Below, piece by piece: positions 1 through 8,451 of a DNA stretch of 47,280 bases (the first letter of the stretch is position 1; the number at the start of each line of letters is the position of its first letter). The notes beneath the pieces were generated by a model, which ran no database searches, had not been told where the DNA came from, and saw nothing but the letters and a program-made list of their open reading frames with translations. The translations under genes and the position numbers were made by a program. Where the stretch lies: the IMG/VR virus record IMGVR_UViG_3300025913_000011, positions 1-47,280 of that record. The stretch is one strand, 5' to 3'. This DNA is from a virus.

Positions 1-127
1 TAACCGCTTGGGGGTGAGCGCATCACCCCCGGAATTTGAGAGACATGCTAGAGACATTCCTTGATGTATTGCTGATTGAGGAAATTCCGGTAGAGAACGC
101 AACGGATACCGGGATTGTGGGCGCAAA
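1..127. repeat. Left copy of 127-bp terminal direct repeat (circular overlap)
   Basis: Bases 1-127 match 47154-47280 with no difference, so the two ends overlap and the molecule is circular or circularly permuted, 47,153 bp unique. The length 127 equals a k-mer size commonly used by short-read assemblers, so the repeat is most simply an assembly overlap and not a packaged terminal redundancy. The repeat holds the hairpin after the capsid gene and the 5' end of the GroES-like gene, both of which should be counted once. Confidence 0.95.
10..30 (+). terminator. Strong hairpin between capsid and GroES-like genes
   Basis: A perfect 8-bp stem, GGGGGTGA pairing with TCACCCCC around the loop GCGCA, lies just after the capsid stop codon (47147-47149 on the circle) and 14 nt before the next ATG. 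No T-run follows, so it is not a classical intrinsic terminator. It may act as a partial attenuator or as a 3' stabiliser that keeps capsid mRNA more abundant than the downstream message. Confidence 0.6.
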
Positions 128-440
128 TAACCAGAAGATCGTCCGTTCTGAACGTGCAGCGCGCAAGCCGCAGACGGGCATCGTGATCTCCTGCGACACC
201 AAGTTTCCCTGGTACGGGCAGATGGTCGATATGCCGTACAAAGTCGGGGATGTGGTTCGCACCAATGAGTTCGGCAGAGACTACATCCTGCTCAACCCGG
301 AAGACGAGTTCAGGCCGGATGCCAAGAAGTACTACCTGATTCACTACGCGGATATTCAGGGGCGGGTGAAATCGAAGTTTCTGCAATCCGTAGATGTCAG
401 GTTCCGCAACAGCGGAGTCGAGATGGTCGATGCGTCGTAA
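45..440 (+). CDS. GroES-like co-chaperonin (Cpn10 fold), probable capsid-folding helper
   Basis: 131 aa from ATG 45 (preceded by GAGAGAC; a TTG at 36 would add three residues). The order of elements follows GroES. An N-terminal strand DVLLIEEIPVEN resembles DRVIVKRKEVE. A polar loop carries a TGIVG hydrophobic tip, like the GroES mobile-loop GGIVL that docks on GroEL. Then come QTGIVIS (GroES RGEVLAV), KVGDVVRTNEFG (GroES VKVGDIVIFNDGYG) and a closing YYLIHYADIQGRV (VLIMSESDILAIVE). A roughly 20-residue tail follows. The gene sits directly after the major capsid gene. T4 gp31 is the known precedent for a phage co-chaperonin that replaces GroES for capsid folding. No GroEL is encoded, so the host chaperonin would be the partner. 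The fold call rests on pattern matching only. Confidence 0.62.
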   Translation: MLETFLDVLLIEEIPVENATDTGIVGANNQKIVRSERAARKPQTGIVISCDTKFPWYGQMVDMPYKVGDVVRTNEFGRDYILLNPEDEFRPDAKKYYLIHYADIQGRVKSKFLQSVDVRFRNSGVEMVDAS

Positions 441-1074
441 CTGCCCGCAGTGGTTCCAAGAGCGCCTTACGCAAGTCGGAGGCCGCAATCAGCACGGCGA
501 ACCCCGCTTCAAGCTTGTCTGGGGCCAGTCGGAAACGATGCGTGACGGCGGGTACTTCGTGCGCGATGGCTTTCAAGGCTACAGAGACGTTCCTGCGATC
601 GGTGGAGAGGCGTGCTGGACCCTGATGATGTGGGAGCCAGCAGAGAAGTGCGGAACGCCCTACCGCTGGTACAAGGAGCACACCGACGAAACCACGGGAC
701 TGGTGACTCTAGGCCAATATCCGTACAAGGGCCGCTACCGCGTCATCAAGAAGCTGATTCATCGCGAACTGATTGGCGGAGAGTGGTTCACCACCAGAAT
801 GGAGCCCACGCATTTCATTCTCGACGTCATGGTTCCGCTCATCATCGGCTGGAACAAGATCAACGACCAGCAGAGGCTCGGAATCATTCAGGAAGAGATG
901 GAGCGCGAAGAGCAGGAAGCCGACCGCATTTTGGCCGACTCGCTTCATGACAAGAAGATTCGTCGGGATTCGCCACTTGTGCAGAAACGCCTTGAGTTGA
1001 TGGAGCGCACGATGGCCCAGGCAATGGCAATTGCAAGCAGAACACAAACAGGACTCACCCAGCTAGGAGCATAA
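430..1074 (+). CDS. Conserved-looking structural-region protein of unknown function
   Basis: 214 aa from ATG 430, which overlaps the end of the co-chaperonin gene by 11 nt; an in-frame ATG at 394 would lengthen the overlap and has no better ribosome site. The first two thirds are aromatic- and arginine-rich (CPQWFQERL, WGQSETMRDGGYF, YRWYKEH). A hydrophobic stretch FILDVMVPLIIGW lies near residue 140. The last 60 residues are a charged helix (EEMEREEQEADRI) likely to form a coiled coil. It lies between the capsid gene and the connector genes, where head-completion or minor head proteins are usual. I do not recognise a family. Confidence 0.6.
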   Translation: MRRNCPQWFQERLTQVGGRNQHGEPRFKLVWGQSETMRDGGYFVRDGFQGYRDVPAIGGEACWTLMMWEPAEKCGTPYRWYKEHTDETTGLVTLGQYPYKGRYRVIKKLIHRELIGGEWFTTRMEPTHFILDVMVPLIIGWNKINDQQRLGIIQEEMEREEQEADRILADSLHDKKIRRDSPLVQKRLELMERTMAQAMAIASRTQTGLTQLGA

Positions 1075-1079
1075 GAGAC

Positions 1080-1862
1080 ATGGCAACTGAAACCGTAAAA
1101 CAAACCCACGGATTTACTGATCCGCTCGGCAAATGGCAGATGCAGTCGCAGAACCCTGAGCTCTACGACCCAGCGATGCCGCGCATGTACCCGATCCACC
1201 GTCACATCCACATCTATTCCGTCGCTCGGCGCGGCTTCAAGATCAAACATCCCTACTTCAAGGGAGAACTGAAGGGCTGCAAAGACGAAGAGCGCTACGT
1301 GAAGTGCGTCAGTATCCCTGATCCTCCACAGCAACTCGCCATCAACGGCGACGGGAAAAAGGTTGTGGAAGTAGAGCCTCGCGATGAGGCGGGTTGGCGC
1401 GTAGCGATCGACATCCTGAACCCGAACAATCCGAGCACGGACCCATATCTCAGGATGGACGCGCAAGCAGAGGCTTACTACGCCATCGGCAAGAACGTAA
1501 ACCTGATCAAGTATGGGTTATTCCCTTCGCTGAATGATCCGCCGACAGAAGCCGAGTTGATTCGCGCTGAAAAGTCTCGCGACGATACCAGGCAGGAAGT
1601 GATCGATGAAGCATTTGCCGAGCAGGCATCGAGCCCTCAGACCTTCCGCGCATGGCTTCGCGAACATCCCGAGATCAACGATGCAATGAACGCCTTTGGG
1701 GTGGAAGCCGACTGGTTCAAGCCTCAGGCGATCAAGATGAACTGCCCCAATTGCGGAGACTCTGTCAAGGCCGGCGTTGCTTATCACACGCGAGCCAACG
1801 GCAAGGATTGCATCATCGATGAGAAACGAGCCGCCAAAGCAGGCGTAAAGTCGGCGGCCTAA
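1080..1862 (+). CDS. Unknown head-region protein with C-terminal Cys/His motif
   Basis: 260 aa; ATG 1080 follows GGAGCATAAGAGAC. A C-terminal NCPNCGDSVKAGVAYH segment followed by a further Cys resembles one half of a zinc ribbon. The middle contains a helix-rich, charged region (residues 160-205). Two-thirds of the N-terminal part looks globular (HRHIHIYSVARRGFKIKHPYF). Next to capsid and connector genes it is probably a virion or assembly protein, but no known family was identified. Confidence 0.55.
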   Translation: MATETVKQTHGFTDPLGKWQMQSQNPELYDPAMPRMYPIHRHIHIYSVARRGFKIKHPYFKGELKGCKDEERYVKCVSIPDPPQQLAINGDGKKVVEVEPRDEAGWRVAIDILNPNNPSTDPYLRMDAQAEAYYAIGKNVNLIKYGLFPSLNDPPTEAELIRAEKSRDDTRQEVIDEAFAEQASSPQTFRAWLREHPEINDAMNAFGVEADWFKPQAIKMNCPNCGDSVKAGVAYHTRANGKDCIIDEKRAAKAGVKSAA

Positions 1863-2375
1863 ATGTTTGAGTCCATTCTTCGCCGCGAAATTCAAGAGAT
1901 TCGCAGGCTCTTCGAGGACCGGGAAGAAAAGAAGGTTCTCAAGGAAATTCTCTGCGAACTCAGACATATTCGGCACCAGCTAGAGCCGAAGTTCACCCTT
2001 CACATTAAGCAACTCATTTGCCCCGACCCCAAAAGGAGAACAATTTTCATGCCATCCATCGTCGCAGGACAATCCGGCACCTTTGTTTTGAGCGCAACCG
2101 CGAGCGACAATTCCACAGTCGTGCTCGCCAACCCCCAACTCACAGCCGATGATTCAGCAGTAACCATCGTCGCCGACAACACAGATCTGACCGGGCTGAC
2201 GTTCGCCGTCACAGTTCCGGCCTCGGATACGCAGACCTCCTTCAACCTGAACGCGACTGCCGATGCGACGAGCGATACCAGCCCCACGCCGCAATCTATC
2301 TCGGCTTCGCTGTCCGTGACTATCTCGCCTGCAACTGTTCCCGTCACCTTCACGCTGGCCATCAACCAGAAGTAG
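1863..2375 (+). CDS. Helical N-terminus plus Ig-like beta domain; dual-start gene
   Basis: 170 aa if read from ATG 1863, which directly follows the previous stop. Residues 1-45 are a charged amphipathic helix (REIQEIRRLFEDREEKK). Residues 63-170 are a Thr/Ser/Ala-rich beta-sandwich of the bacterial Ig-like type seen in head-decoration and tail proteins (SVTISPATVPVTF at the end). Residues 58-62 are encoded by a strong ribosome-binding site for an in-frame ATG at 2049, so a separate 108-aa Ig-like protein is very likely also made. Function is probably capsid decoration or a tail accessory (inference from domain type and position). Confidence 0.6.
   Translation: MFESILRREIQEIRRLFEDREEKKVLKEILCELRHIRHQLEPKFTLHIKQLICPDPKRRTIFMPSIVAGQSGTFVLSATASDNSTVVLANPQLTADDSAVTIVADNTDLTGLTFAVTVPASDTQTSFNLNATADATSDTSPTPQSISASLSVTISPATVPVTFTLAINQK
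2032..2051 (+). promoter_or_regulatory. Internal ribosome-binding site and in-frame ATG
   Basis: AAAGGAG at 2032-2038 lies 10 nt before ATG 2049, which is codon 63 of the surrounding open frame. It is far stronger than anything before ATG 1863. It either marks the main start of a 108-aa Ig-like protein or gives a second, shorter isoform. Confidence 0.65.
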
Positions 2376-2384
2376 GCAACCCTC

Positions 2385-2454
2385 TTTGGGGCGGTGACGA
2401 TAGCGGACGAGCGGCCCATGTCTCTCCGCATCGCGCTGTCCTAGCTGCCCCGAA
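2385..2454 (+). other. Structured 95-nt gap before the connector gene
   Basis: The gap 2376-2470 has no gene. TTTGGGGC (2385-2392) can pair with GCCCCGAA (2447-2454), allowing one G-T pair, and so encloses about 54 nt. A ribosome site GAAAGGA follows, ahead of ATG 2471. No T-run follows. An mRNA processing or leader structure is possible. Confidence 0.3.
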
Positions 2455-2470
2455 GTAACGAAAGGATCAG

Positions 2471-3289
2471 ATGCCAGCAGCGGTAATCGGCGGGAACCTA
2501 CGGTATCCAACGCTTCAAGCGATTGCGAACCTGTTCCGCGCGCAAATCAACGATGACTTCGAAGGGGCAACCAACACGCCCGGGGAAGGACTCATCGCCT
2601 ACAACACGGCTCCCTTTCTGCTGACGATCATGGACTCGTCCATCCGCGAGCTCTATTCTGATCTGCGCAATGTTGGCGACCCATCGCTGATCCTCGACAA
2701 CTACATTCTTACCGGATTACCTGCTCTCACATCGCCGAATCCGACAGTGCAAGTCTGCCTGTCCTATGCGGGATTCTTCGACGGGTTTCAGTGGCACCCG
2801 CAATGGACTCTGCCGATTTCCTGCAACAAGGTCGAACGAGTCTGGGAGCGCTGGACGGGAAGTGAAGACAACTTCTGGGACATGGCTCCTGCTCCTTTCG
2901 GCCTGCCTCCGGTCTACCAGGTATTCCGCATGGGCCAATGGGAGATGAGACAGAACGCGCTGTGGATGCCGGGGTCTCTGAATCAGACTGACCTACGCCT
3001 GCGCTGCAGAATCACCTTCCCCGACTTTCTGAATCCCGAAACAATCAACTTCTCGACAGCCTACGTCCCGATTGTGGACTGCCAGAACGCGATTGTGGCG
3101 AAGATGCTCATTCTCTATGCGAAGCGCTACGCGCCAGAACAGTATCCGCTGGCAGTGCAGGATGAAATGCGCTTGATGGACAAGCTGAAGCTCGAAATCG
3201 TGCGCAACATGCAGCTGACCGAGTACCAGCGTGCGACCTACGGAGACGAGGCTACGGCCTCCTTCTCGTGGACGTGGACTGAACTGTAG
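2471..3289 (+). CDS. Probable head-tail connector/adaptor-type structural protein
   Basis: 272 aa; ATG 2471 follows GAAAGGATCAG. Notable segments are a Trp/Phe-rich centre (GFFDGFQWHPQWTLPISC) and QWEMRQNALWMPGS followed by DLRLRCR. A long C-terminal helix from about residue 205 contains AKMLILYAKRYAPEQYP and ends in basic residues. The position, after capsid-associated genes and before the gp10-like hub, is where short-tailed phages encode the adaptor (P22 gp4, T7 gp11). That assignment is from position and architecture only; no diagnostic motif was recognised. Confidence 0.4.
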   Translation: MPAAVIGGNLRYPTLQAIANLFRAQINDDFEGATNTPGEGLIAYNTAPFLLTIMDSSIRELYSDLRNVGDPSLILDNYILTGLPALTSPNPTVQVCLSYAGFFDGFQWHPQWTLPISCNKVERVWERWTGSEDNFWDMAPAPFGLPPVYQVFRMGQWEMRQNALWMPGSLNQTDLRLRCRITFPDFLNPETINFSTAYVPIVDCQNAIVAKMLILYAKRYAPEQYPLAVQDEMRLMDKLKLEIVRNMQLTEYQRATYGDEATASFSWTWTEL

Positions 3290-3315
3290 GGCGAGGAGCC
3301 CGAATAACCGCAACC

Positions 3316-3332
3316 TGCTCTGAGGAGGAGCA
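3316..3332 (+). promoter_or_regulatory. Hairpin holding the ribosome-binding site
   Basis: TGCTC (3316-3320) pairs with GAGCA (3328-3332). The loop and right arm contain GAGGAGGAG, the ribosome site for ATG 3339. Translation of the next gene could be damped by this small hairpin. Confidence 0.3.
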
Positions 3333-3338
3333 CTCAAC

Positions 3339-3962
3339 ATGGCACAGACCGGCGTAGTAACACTCCAGCTTTTCGACTTTCCCAAAGGCTCCGACAAGAT
3401 TCAGCACACGCTGATTCTCGAAGGCCCGTTGGTTATCGGCACATCGTCCACCGCAAACATCGCGATCACTGCATGGTCGATCACCTCGAACGTGCTGACC
3501 CTGACGGCGGCCAACTCGCTTACGACAGGGGGCGGGGATTCAATCACAGTCTCGGGATTCACAACCAGCACGTTCCTGAATGGCATTTACACCACCTCTT
3601 CGGCAACGAGCACAACCATCGTGGTTCCTTTGACTCACGCGAATGGATCGGGCACCGAGGCGGGAATTGCCGTCCTGACGCCGCAGTACATTACGGGCGG
3701 TCTGCCGATCACCTATGCTTTCACGAACTCGCAGGGCGCGACGGTTGTCCCTCCTCTCGGCTCGGGAGCCGTGCCGAAGTGGATTCAGGCCGTCTCGAAG
3801 AGCGGTGGAGCATTCAACTACAAGTTTGATCAGACGGTGACGCCGAACACGCTCCGGATCTACTCGGGCATCACAGAAGTGACCACCGCAACCAACATCA
3901 CCCCCGACACCATTGTTTACCGTGCTGAGTTCGCATACGACATCGGGAGCAACGGCTACTAA
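3339..3962 (+). CDS. Beta-sandwich virion protein with a recurrent Ig-like module
   Basis: 207 aa, acidic and Thr/Ser/Gly-rich. Residues about 45-110 hold a module of the form SNVLTLTAAN...GDSITVSGF...FLNGIY...TTIVVPLTHAN. This module recurs in the protein at 11798-12493 (which shares the hexapeptide PLTHAN) and in variant form in the tail hub at 3962-7870. The C-terminal 70 residues (KWIQAVSKSGGAFNYKFD) form another beta domain. It has no signal peptide. It is likely a tail or head-decoration protein; its stop overlaps the ATG of the hub gene (TAATG), indicating coupled translation. Confidence 0.55.
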   Translation: MAQTGVVTLQLFDFPKGSDKIQHTLILEGPLVIGTSSTANIAITAWSITSNVLTLTAANSLTTGGGDSITVSGFTTSTFLNGIYTTSSATSTTIVVPLTHANGSGTEAGIAVLTPQYITGGLPITYAFTNSQGATVVPPLGSGAVPKWIQAVSKSGGAFNYKFDQTVTPNTLRIYSGITEVTTATNITPDTIVYRAEFAYDIGSNGY

Positions 3963-6900
3963 TGCACGGAACGCAGGGAACTCCGGTTCCTTTGACAACC
4001 TGGGGAGGGCTGGTCACACTGGCTGGCCCTGACTCTCTGCCGGAAGGCGCAAGCCCTCGCTGCTATGACGTGGATTTTCTCGTAGGCAGTGCAAGGACTC
4101 GCGACGGACTGCGGAGTGTGTATACCTACGACCCAGCAGGAGAGCCAGTAGGGCCGAACGGCGCTACCCAAGCATCGTCGGCAACATGGACAAACCCCAA
4201 CGGAATTCTGCACCTCGACGCAAGCTATGCATCTTCGGCAGCGTTTCCGGCTTCCGGCAATCTCGACGTAACCAAGTTCTCCTTCGATCTGCCCTCAACA
4301 ACCTACGTACAAGGTTTTCAGATCAAGATCGCAGGCTACGCCAACACAACGACGAATGTGAATGTGCAACTGCTACGGAACGGGCTTCCGGTAGGAGTGG
4401 TCAAGAGCGTTGCTCTGCCATCGGCACCGGATACTGTGACACTCGGCTCTCTCTCTGACCTCTGGGGCGGGGCATTCACCTATGCAGATGTGAATAACAC
4501 GGCCTTCGGAGTGCGGATCACCGTCTCTTCGATCTTCTCTCTCGCCCAAGCCTATCTCGACAACGTGACAGTAAGCATCGGCACGGCGGTTGGAGACGCG
4601 AATTTCAAATTCATCACCACGTTCGTTACGCAGGATGGAGACATAAAGAACCTCTCTCTCGACGCCAATGGAAACTTCTTTGTTGAGGATGTGACGAATA
4701 ACCCCGGCGTGCTGGAACTGGCGCTTGCGGACGTGACGCCTGGATCGTATGCCGTAGGAGTGCAAGGCGAAGGCGTCGAGTACCTTGCTTTCAATAACGG
4801 CTTCACGGGCTCCGACATTCCACGGCAATATACCCCCGAATGGATCGACAAGATTACGCAGGTCGGCCCTGGAGCTTCGCCGGCATTCGCTCCCGGCCAA
4901 GCCTCTGCAAACACCTTCGACATCCTGACCATCACACAGCATCCGGCCATGTCGGACATCATCAACGCGGGGCACCTATCAGTCCTGCTACAGTCTGCAG
5001 GCCCGACTACAACGGCTCCGGGAAACGTCATCACGGTCGCATACTCGCCTTCGTTCTATGGCGGCTCACCGCATCCCGAAGCGGAAGACAGGACGCTGGT
5101 TGATGCGTTCAATTCCGGCGTTCCGGTCTACGTCTACATCTCAGGAACTCCGCTCTCGGCAGCGAATGGAACGTTTCTAGTCACCTCAGTCGGCAATGCA
5201 CAACCTCCGGGAGTAGATCACTTCCGCTACTACTTCACCGTCCAGGCGACAGGTATCGCCTACGCGCAATTCAACGACCAGGTTGGCCAGTATCAGATGT
5301 CCGTCGCGACCATGACGATGGCCGATCCGGTTCCAGGCTTGACGGTAGGGAATATCGTAACCATCGCTGGCACATCGGTGACGGACTACAACACCTCATG
5401 GCCAATTTCGCAGGCGATCAACTCGGCTTCAATGGCGATTACGAATACTTCTGTGACCGGAGGCGTGGCAACCTTCAATTACTCGGTAATCTCAGGCGCA
5501 AACCCCGCGACCGGGCAGCTAGTCACGATCACTGGCACGAACAATGCCGATGGTCAGCTGAATCTCGTCAATGCGACGATCGCAAGCTCCACTGGAGGCT
5601 CAACTGGGAGCTTCACCGTCGCAGTTTCAGCGCCAGACGCATCTTCTGTGCCTGAAAGCGGACAGGCAACCACCGCAGGCACCATCTTTGCCTTCGATCC
5701 CGGCCTGAACACGGTAGGAACCGGAACAAGCCCTATTTTTGGCGATTCGACAGGCGGAACCCTGACCTTTACCGGCGCGGCAGCTCAACTTATCGGCCCC
5801 GGCACTCGTCAAGGCACGGTTTTCTTTATCACGCGCAATGGATACTACACCGCGCCCGGTCCTCCAGTGACTTTTACCTGCCCCGACAACACTACGGCAA
5901 TTCTGGCGTCTCAGATCCCGATTGGACCGCCCAATGTAGTCGCGCGCGGAATTGCATTCACGGAAGCAGGGCAAAACGGCGTTCCGGGAGCCAATTTCTA
6001 CACCATTCCGACGCCTGTAACGTACATCGTGCAGAATGTGAGCTATACCGCGACGTCTTTGATCATCAACGACAACACTTCGACGTCTGCGAGCTTCTTT
6101 TTCACCGATTCCGTGCTCTTGAATGCGCAGGCGATCGATGTATATGGCTACAACCTCTTCAACCAGATTGAAATCGGCAATCCGGGCTGGATCACAGCTT
6201 ACTCGGATCGCAATTTCTACGGTCTCTGCCAGAACAAGGTGCAGAACTTCAACAATCTGAGCTTCGACGGAGGATATTTGCCTGGTGGCCAGATTCTCCC
6301 TCTCGGATGGAGCTCGCCTGATATTTACGGAAGCCTTCTGGTCTCGCCAATCTTCGGCAATTCCTACTACATCACCAACTCAACTACCGGTGAGCTTGCG
6401 GCGGCAGGGTCGATCTCGCAGACGGCTTACCAGGACGCCTATCAGCAGCCGATTATCAATCCAAACACTACGTACTCGATTCGGGTGACTGCCAGAATCC
6501 CATCCGGGAACACTGCGGGGGCGATCGTTGTTTCTTTGACTGCCAACGGCGTGAATTACGGGCAATTCCTGCTCCGGTTTTCATCCATGACGACCTCAAT
6601 GGCGATCTATACCGGAACTTTGCTGACGAACAAGTTCCTGACCGTCCCTCCCGCATTGATGCTCAACATGGAAGCCGCGACGTTGGGCGTCGGTGCGGAC
6701 GTCGAAATCGATCGCATCGAAATCTTCCCAACAGAGATTCCAATCCTGACCACAACGGTCTACGGCTCCTACGCGGGGCTTCCCGAGCAGGTGGACGGAG
6801 TAACCGGGCAAGGCAAGTTCACGAGCCAGAATCAGCAGCCGGTCAACGGTGCAGTGGTCATGTACGACACGTTCTACGGGCTCAAGGGAATCGGCCCCAA

Positions 6901-7870
6901 CGCTTCAATGTATTCGTGGCAGCAGAGCCCGAATCTTGAGCCTGCGGATTGGGATATTCCCGAAGTGGCGCAGCGATCTGGAGCCTCAGGACCGATGGCC
7001 TTTGACTTCGGAGAGCAGTGGATTGTCATGGCGTGCCGGAATGGGGTGTACCTCTACGAGGGCGGCCAGCCGGGCAAGATCATGCAGGAAATCTTCCAAG
7101 TGTGGGATGCCATCAACTGGAGCGCAGAGCAGACCATCTGGGTCAGGAATGATGTGACTGGGCGGAGACTCTTCATCGGCATTCCGCTGCCTACTCCGAA
7201 CTTCTGGCTTCCCGACGCTCCGGTCAATGCAAACCCGACCAGCCCCAACGTGATTCTCATGTTGAACTACCAAGGCATGGATACCGGACGAGAGATCGAG
7301 ATGATGCCCGGGATGCATACCACCATGTTCGGCACTCTGAACGCAATCGATATGCGAAGGAAATGGGCCCTCTGGCAGATTCCGAGTCCCTATGGGGCTA
7401 CAGTGCAGACCGCGACAGACAAAGCATTCTACATCTGCAATGGCAGAGCAAATTCGAAGGTCTACAAGCTTGACCCAACCATGCTGACCGATGACGGGCA
7501 GGCGATCGACTCGCTCTACACCACGGCTGGATTGGGAAGTCCTTCGAAGATGAAGGAGCAGCCGGAACTTGGCGCGTTCAATAAGCGCATTGGGTACATG
7601 AGTCTGAGAGCAACCGGAACAGAGAATCTGACTGTCCGCTTCCTGCCTGATACGTTGCTGGGCCCAGGAGATTCAACGGTCGGCTATAACGCATGGACGG
7701 TTCCGGGTGGATTCAATCTGACGCCGACTTGTCTCCGCGATTTGAGGGCATCGGTGAACTTCTTCGCTAATCGCGCCTTTGTGGAGTTTCGCGGAGCCGA
7801 CTTTGACGCTTCCATTCTGACTTTGTTTGTGCGCAAGGATGCCTGGTCAGCGCCGTGGGGGCCGAAGTGA
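3962..7870 (+). CDS. Large tail hub protein, P22 gp10-like N-terminus with inserted Ig-like modules
   Basis: 1302 aa, start ATG 3962 inside the previous stop. The N-terminus LVTLAGPDSLPEGASPRCYD followed by a VGSARTRDGLRSVYTY stretch is the pattern of short-tailed-phage hub and stabilisation proteins, where the chain first records ring residues and then a propeller. Residues about 310-575 contain at least three tandem beta modules (ISGTPLSAANGTFLVTSV; VTIAGTSV; VTITGTNNADGQ). The C-terminal 360 residues contain propeller-like WxxP and DWDIPE/WALWQIPSPYG segments. P22 gp10 is much shorter (472 aa), so this version is enlarged mainly by the inserted sandwich domains. It probably caps the portal-adaptor and holds spikes or fibres. 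Confidence 0.55.
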   Translation: MHGTQGTPVPLTTWGGLVTLAGPDSLPEGASPRCYDVDFLVGSARTRDGLRSVYTYDPAGEPVGPNGATQASSATWTNPNGILHLDASYASSAAFPASGNLDVTKFSFDLPSTTYVQGFQIKIAGYANTTTNVNVQLLRNGLPVGVVKSVALPSAPDTVTLGSLSDLWGGAFTYADVNNTAFGVRITVSSIFSLAQAYLDNVTVSIGTAVGDANFKFITTFVTQDGDIKNLSLDANGNFFVEDVTNNPGVLELALADVTPGSYAVGVQGEGVEYLAFNNGFTGSDIPRQYTPEWIDKITQVGPGASPAFAPGQASANTFDILTITQHPAMSDIINAGHLSVLLQSAGPTTTAPGNVITVAYSPSFYGGSPHPEAEDRTLVDAFNSGVPVYVYISGTPLSAANGTFLVTSVGNAQPPGVDHFRYYFTVQATGIAYAQFNDQVGQYQMSVATMTMADPVPGLTVGNIVTIAGTSVTDYNTSWPISQAINSASMAITNTSVTGGVATFNYSVISGANPATGQLVTITGTNNADGQLNLVNATIASSTGGSTGSFTVAVSAPDASSVPESGQATTAGTIFAFDPGLNTVGTGTSPIFGDSTGGTLTFTGAAAQLIGPGTRQGTVFFITRNGYYTAPGPPVTFTCPDNTTAILASQIPIGPPNVVARGIAFTEAGQNGVPGANFYTIPTPVTYIVQNVSYTATSLIINDNTSTSASFFFTDSVLLNAQAIDVYGYNLFNQIEIGNPGWITAYSDRNFYGLCQNKVQNFNNLSFDGGYLPGGQILPLGWSSPDIYGSLLVSPIFGNSYYITNSTTGELAAAGSISQTAYQDAYQQPIINPNTTYSIRVTARIPSGNTAGAIVVSLTANGVNYGQFLLRFSSMTTSMAIYTGTLLTNKFLTVPPALMLNMEAATLGVGADVEIDRIEIFPTEIPILTTTVYGSYAGLPEQVDGVTGQGKFTSQNQQPVNGAVVMYDTFYGLKGIGPNASMYSWQQSPNLEPADWDIPEVAQRSGASGPMAFDFGEQWIVMACRNGVYLYEGGQPGKIMQEIFQVWDAINWSAEQTIWVRNDVTGRRLFIGIPLPTPNFWLPDAPVNANPTSPNVILMLNYQGMDTGREIEMMPGMHTTMFGTLNAIDMRRKWALWQIPSPYGATVQTATDKAFYICNGRANSKVYKLDPTMLTDDGQAIDSLYTTAGLGSPSKMKEQPELGAFNKRIGYMSLRATGTENLTVRFLPDTLLGPGDSTVGYNAWTVPGGFNLTPTCLRDLRASVNFFANRAFVEFRGADFDASILTLFVRKDAWSAPWGPK

Positions 7871-8451
7871 GCATCGTTTCGAACGAACTCTTGACGCACA
7901 TTGAGAACAACGACAAGAAACTCGGCATCTACCTGCGCAAGCTCGAAAAGCTGGTCAATACCGGGCTCACGAATGCGGGAGTTTCGGGAACAGGCAAGGT
8001 AGCAGCCCCGGCCCCGCCTGAATCGGTTTCTGTCGCTCCGGCGGCGAGCGGAGACATGTTCCAGGTGGTGGTCAATCATGCCGCACCGATTCGCAAGGGA
8101 ACGCATTACATCTACACCATCGCGAACAACCCGCAGATGTCAGACGCAATCATCGAAGCCAAGCCGGCTACGCGCGCGCCAGCACATTTCGCACATCCGA
8201 CATTTGCAAGCGATGGCACGACCAAGCATGACATTTACGTCGGGGTGCAGGTTCAGTACCCGGGTTCTGACCCGTCGAACCCTACCTTCCACGGCGGGGA
8301 CTCGCCTTCTCCAATTCAGCTGAATGGAACGGCAGCGGCAGACATTCTGCCCGGTACTGGATCAGGGACCGCAGTGAATGGCGGGCAGACCTTGGTGGGG
8401 TTGGGCAAGACGCTGCTAAGGGCCGCCCCAGCTCCAAAGCGGAGCGTATGA
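7867..8451 (+). CDS. Small tail-associated protein with coiled coil and Ig/FN3-like domain
   Basis: 194 aa from GTG 7867, which overlaps the hub stop as GTGA and has GGGGG upstream. Residues 1-35 form a heptad-like helix (LLTHIENNDKKLGIYLRKLE). A flexible Pro/Ala linker follows, then a beta domain (FQVVVNHAAPIRKGTHYIYTI) and a glycine-rich tail. The layout (oligomerising helix, linker, beta domain) suits a tail accessory or fibre-attachment subunit. No family was recognised. Confidence 0.5.
   Translation: MSIVSNELLTHIENNDKKLGIYLRKLEKLVNTGLTNAGVSGTGKVAAPAPPESVSVAPAASGDMFQVVVNHAAPIRKGTHYIYTIANNPQMSDAIIEAKPATRAPAHFAHPTFASDGTTKHDIYVGVQVQYPGSDPSNPTFHGGDSPSPIQLNGTAAADILPGTGSGTAVNGGQTLVGLGKTLLRAAPAPKRSV

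Noticed and set aside
1-127. Biological terminal redundancy or long terminal repeat
   Set aside because: An exact 127-bp length is typical of an assembler k-mer overlap, and the repeat cuts through a gene start; no sign of a cos or terminal-repeat structure is seen.
394-429. Longer start for the gene at 430-1074
   Set aside because: It would add 12 residues and deepen the overlap with the co-chaperonin gene, without a better ribosome site.
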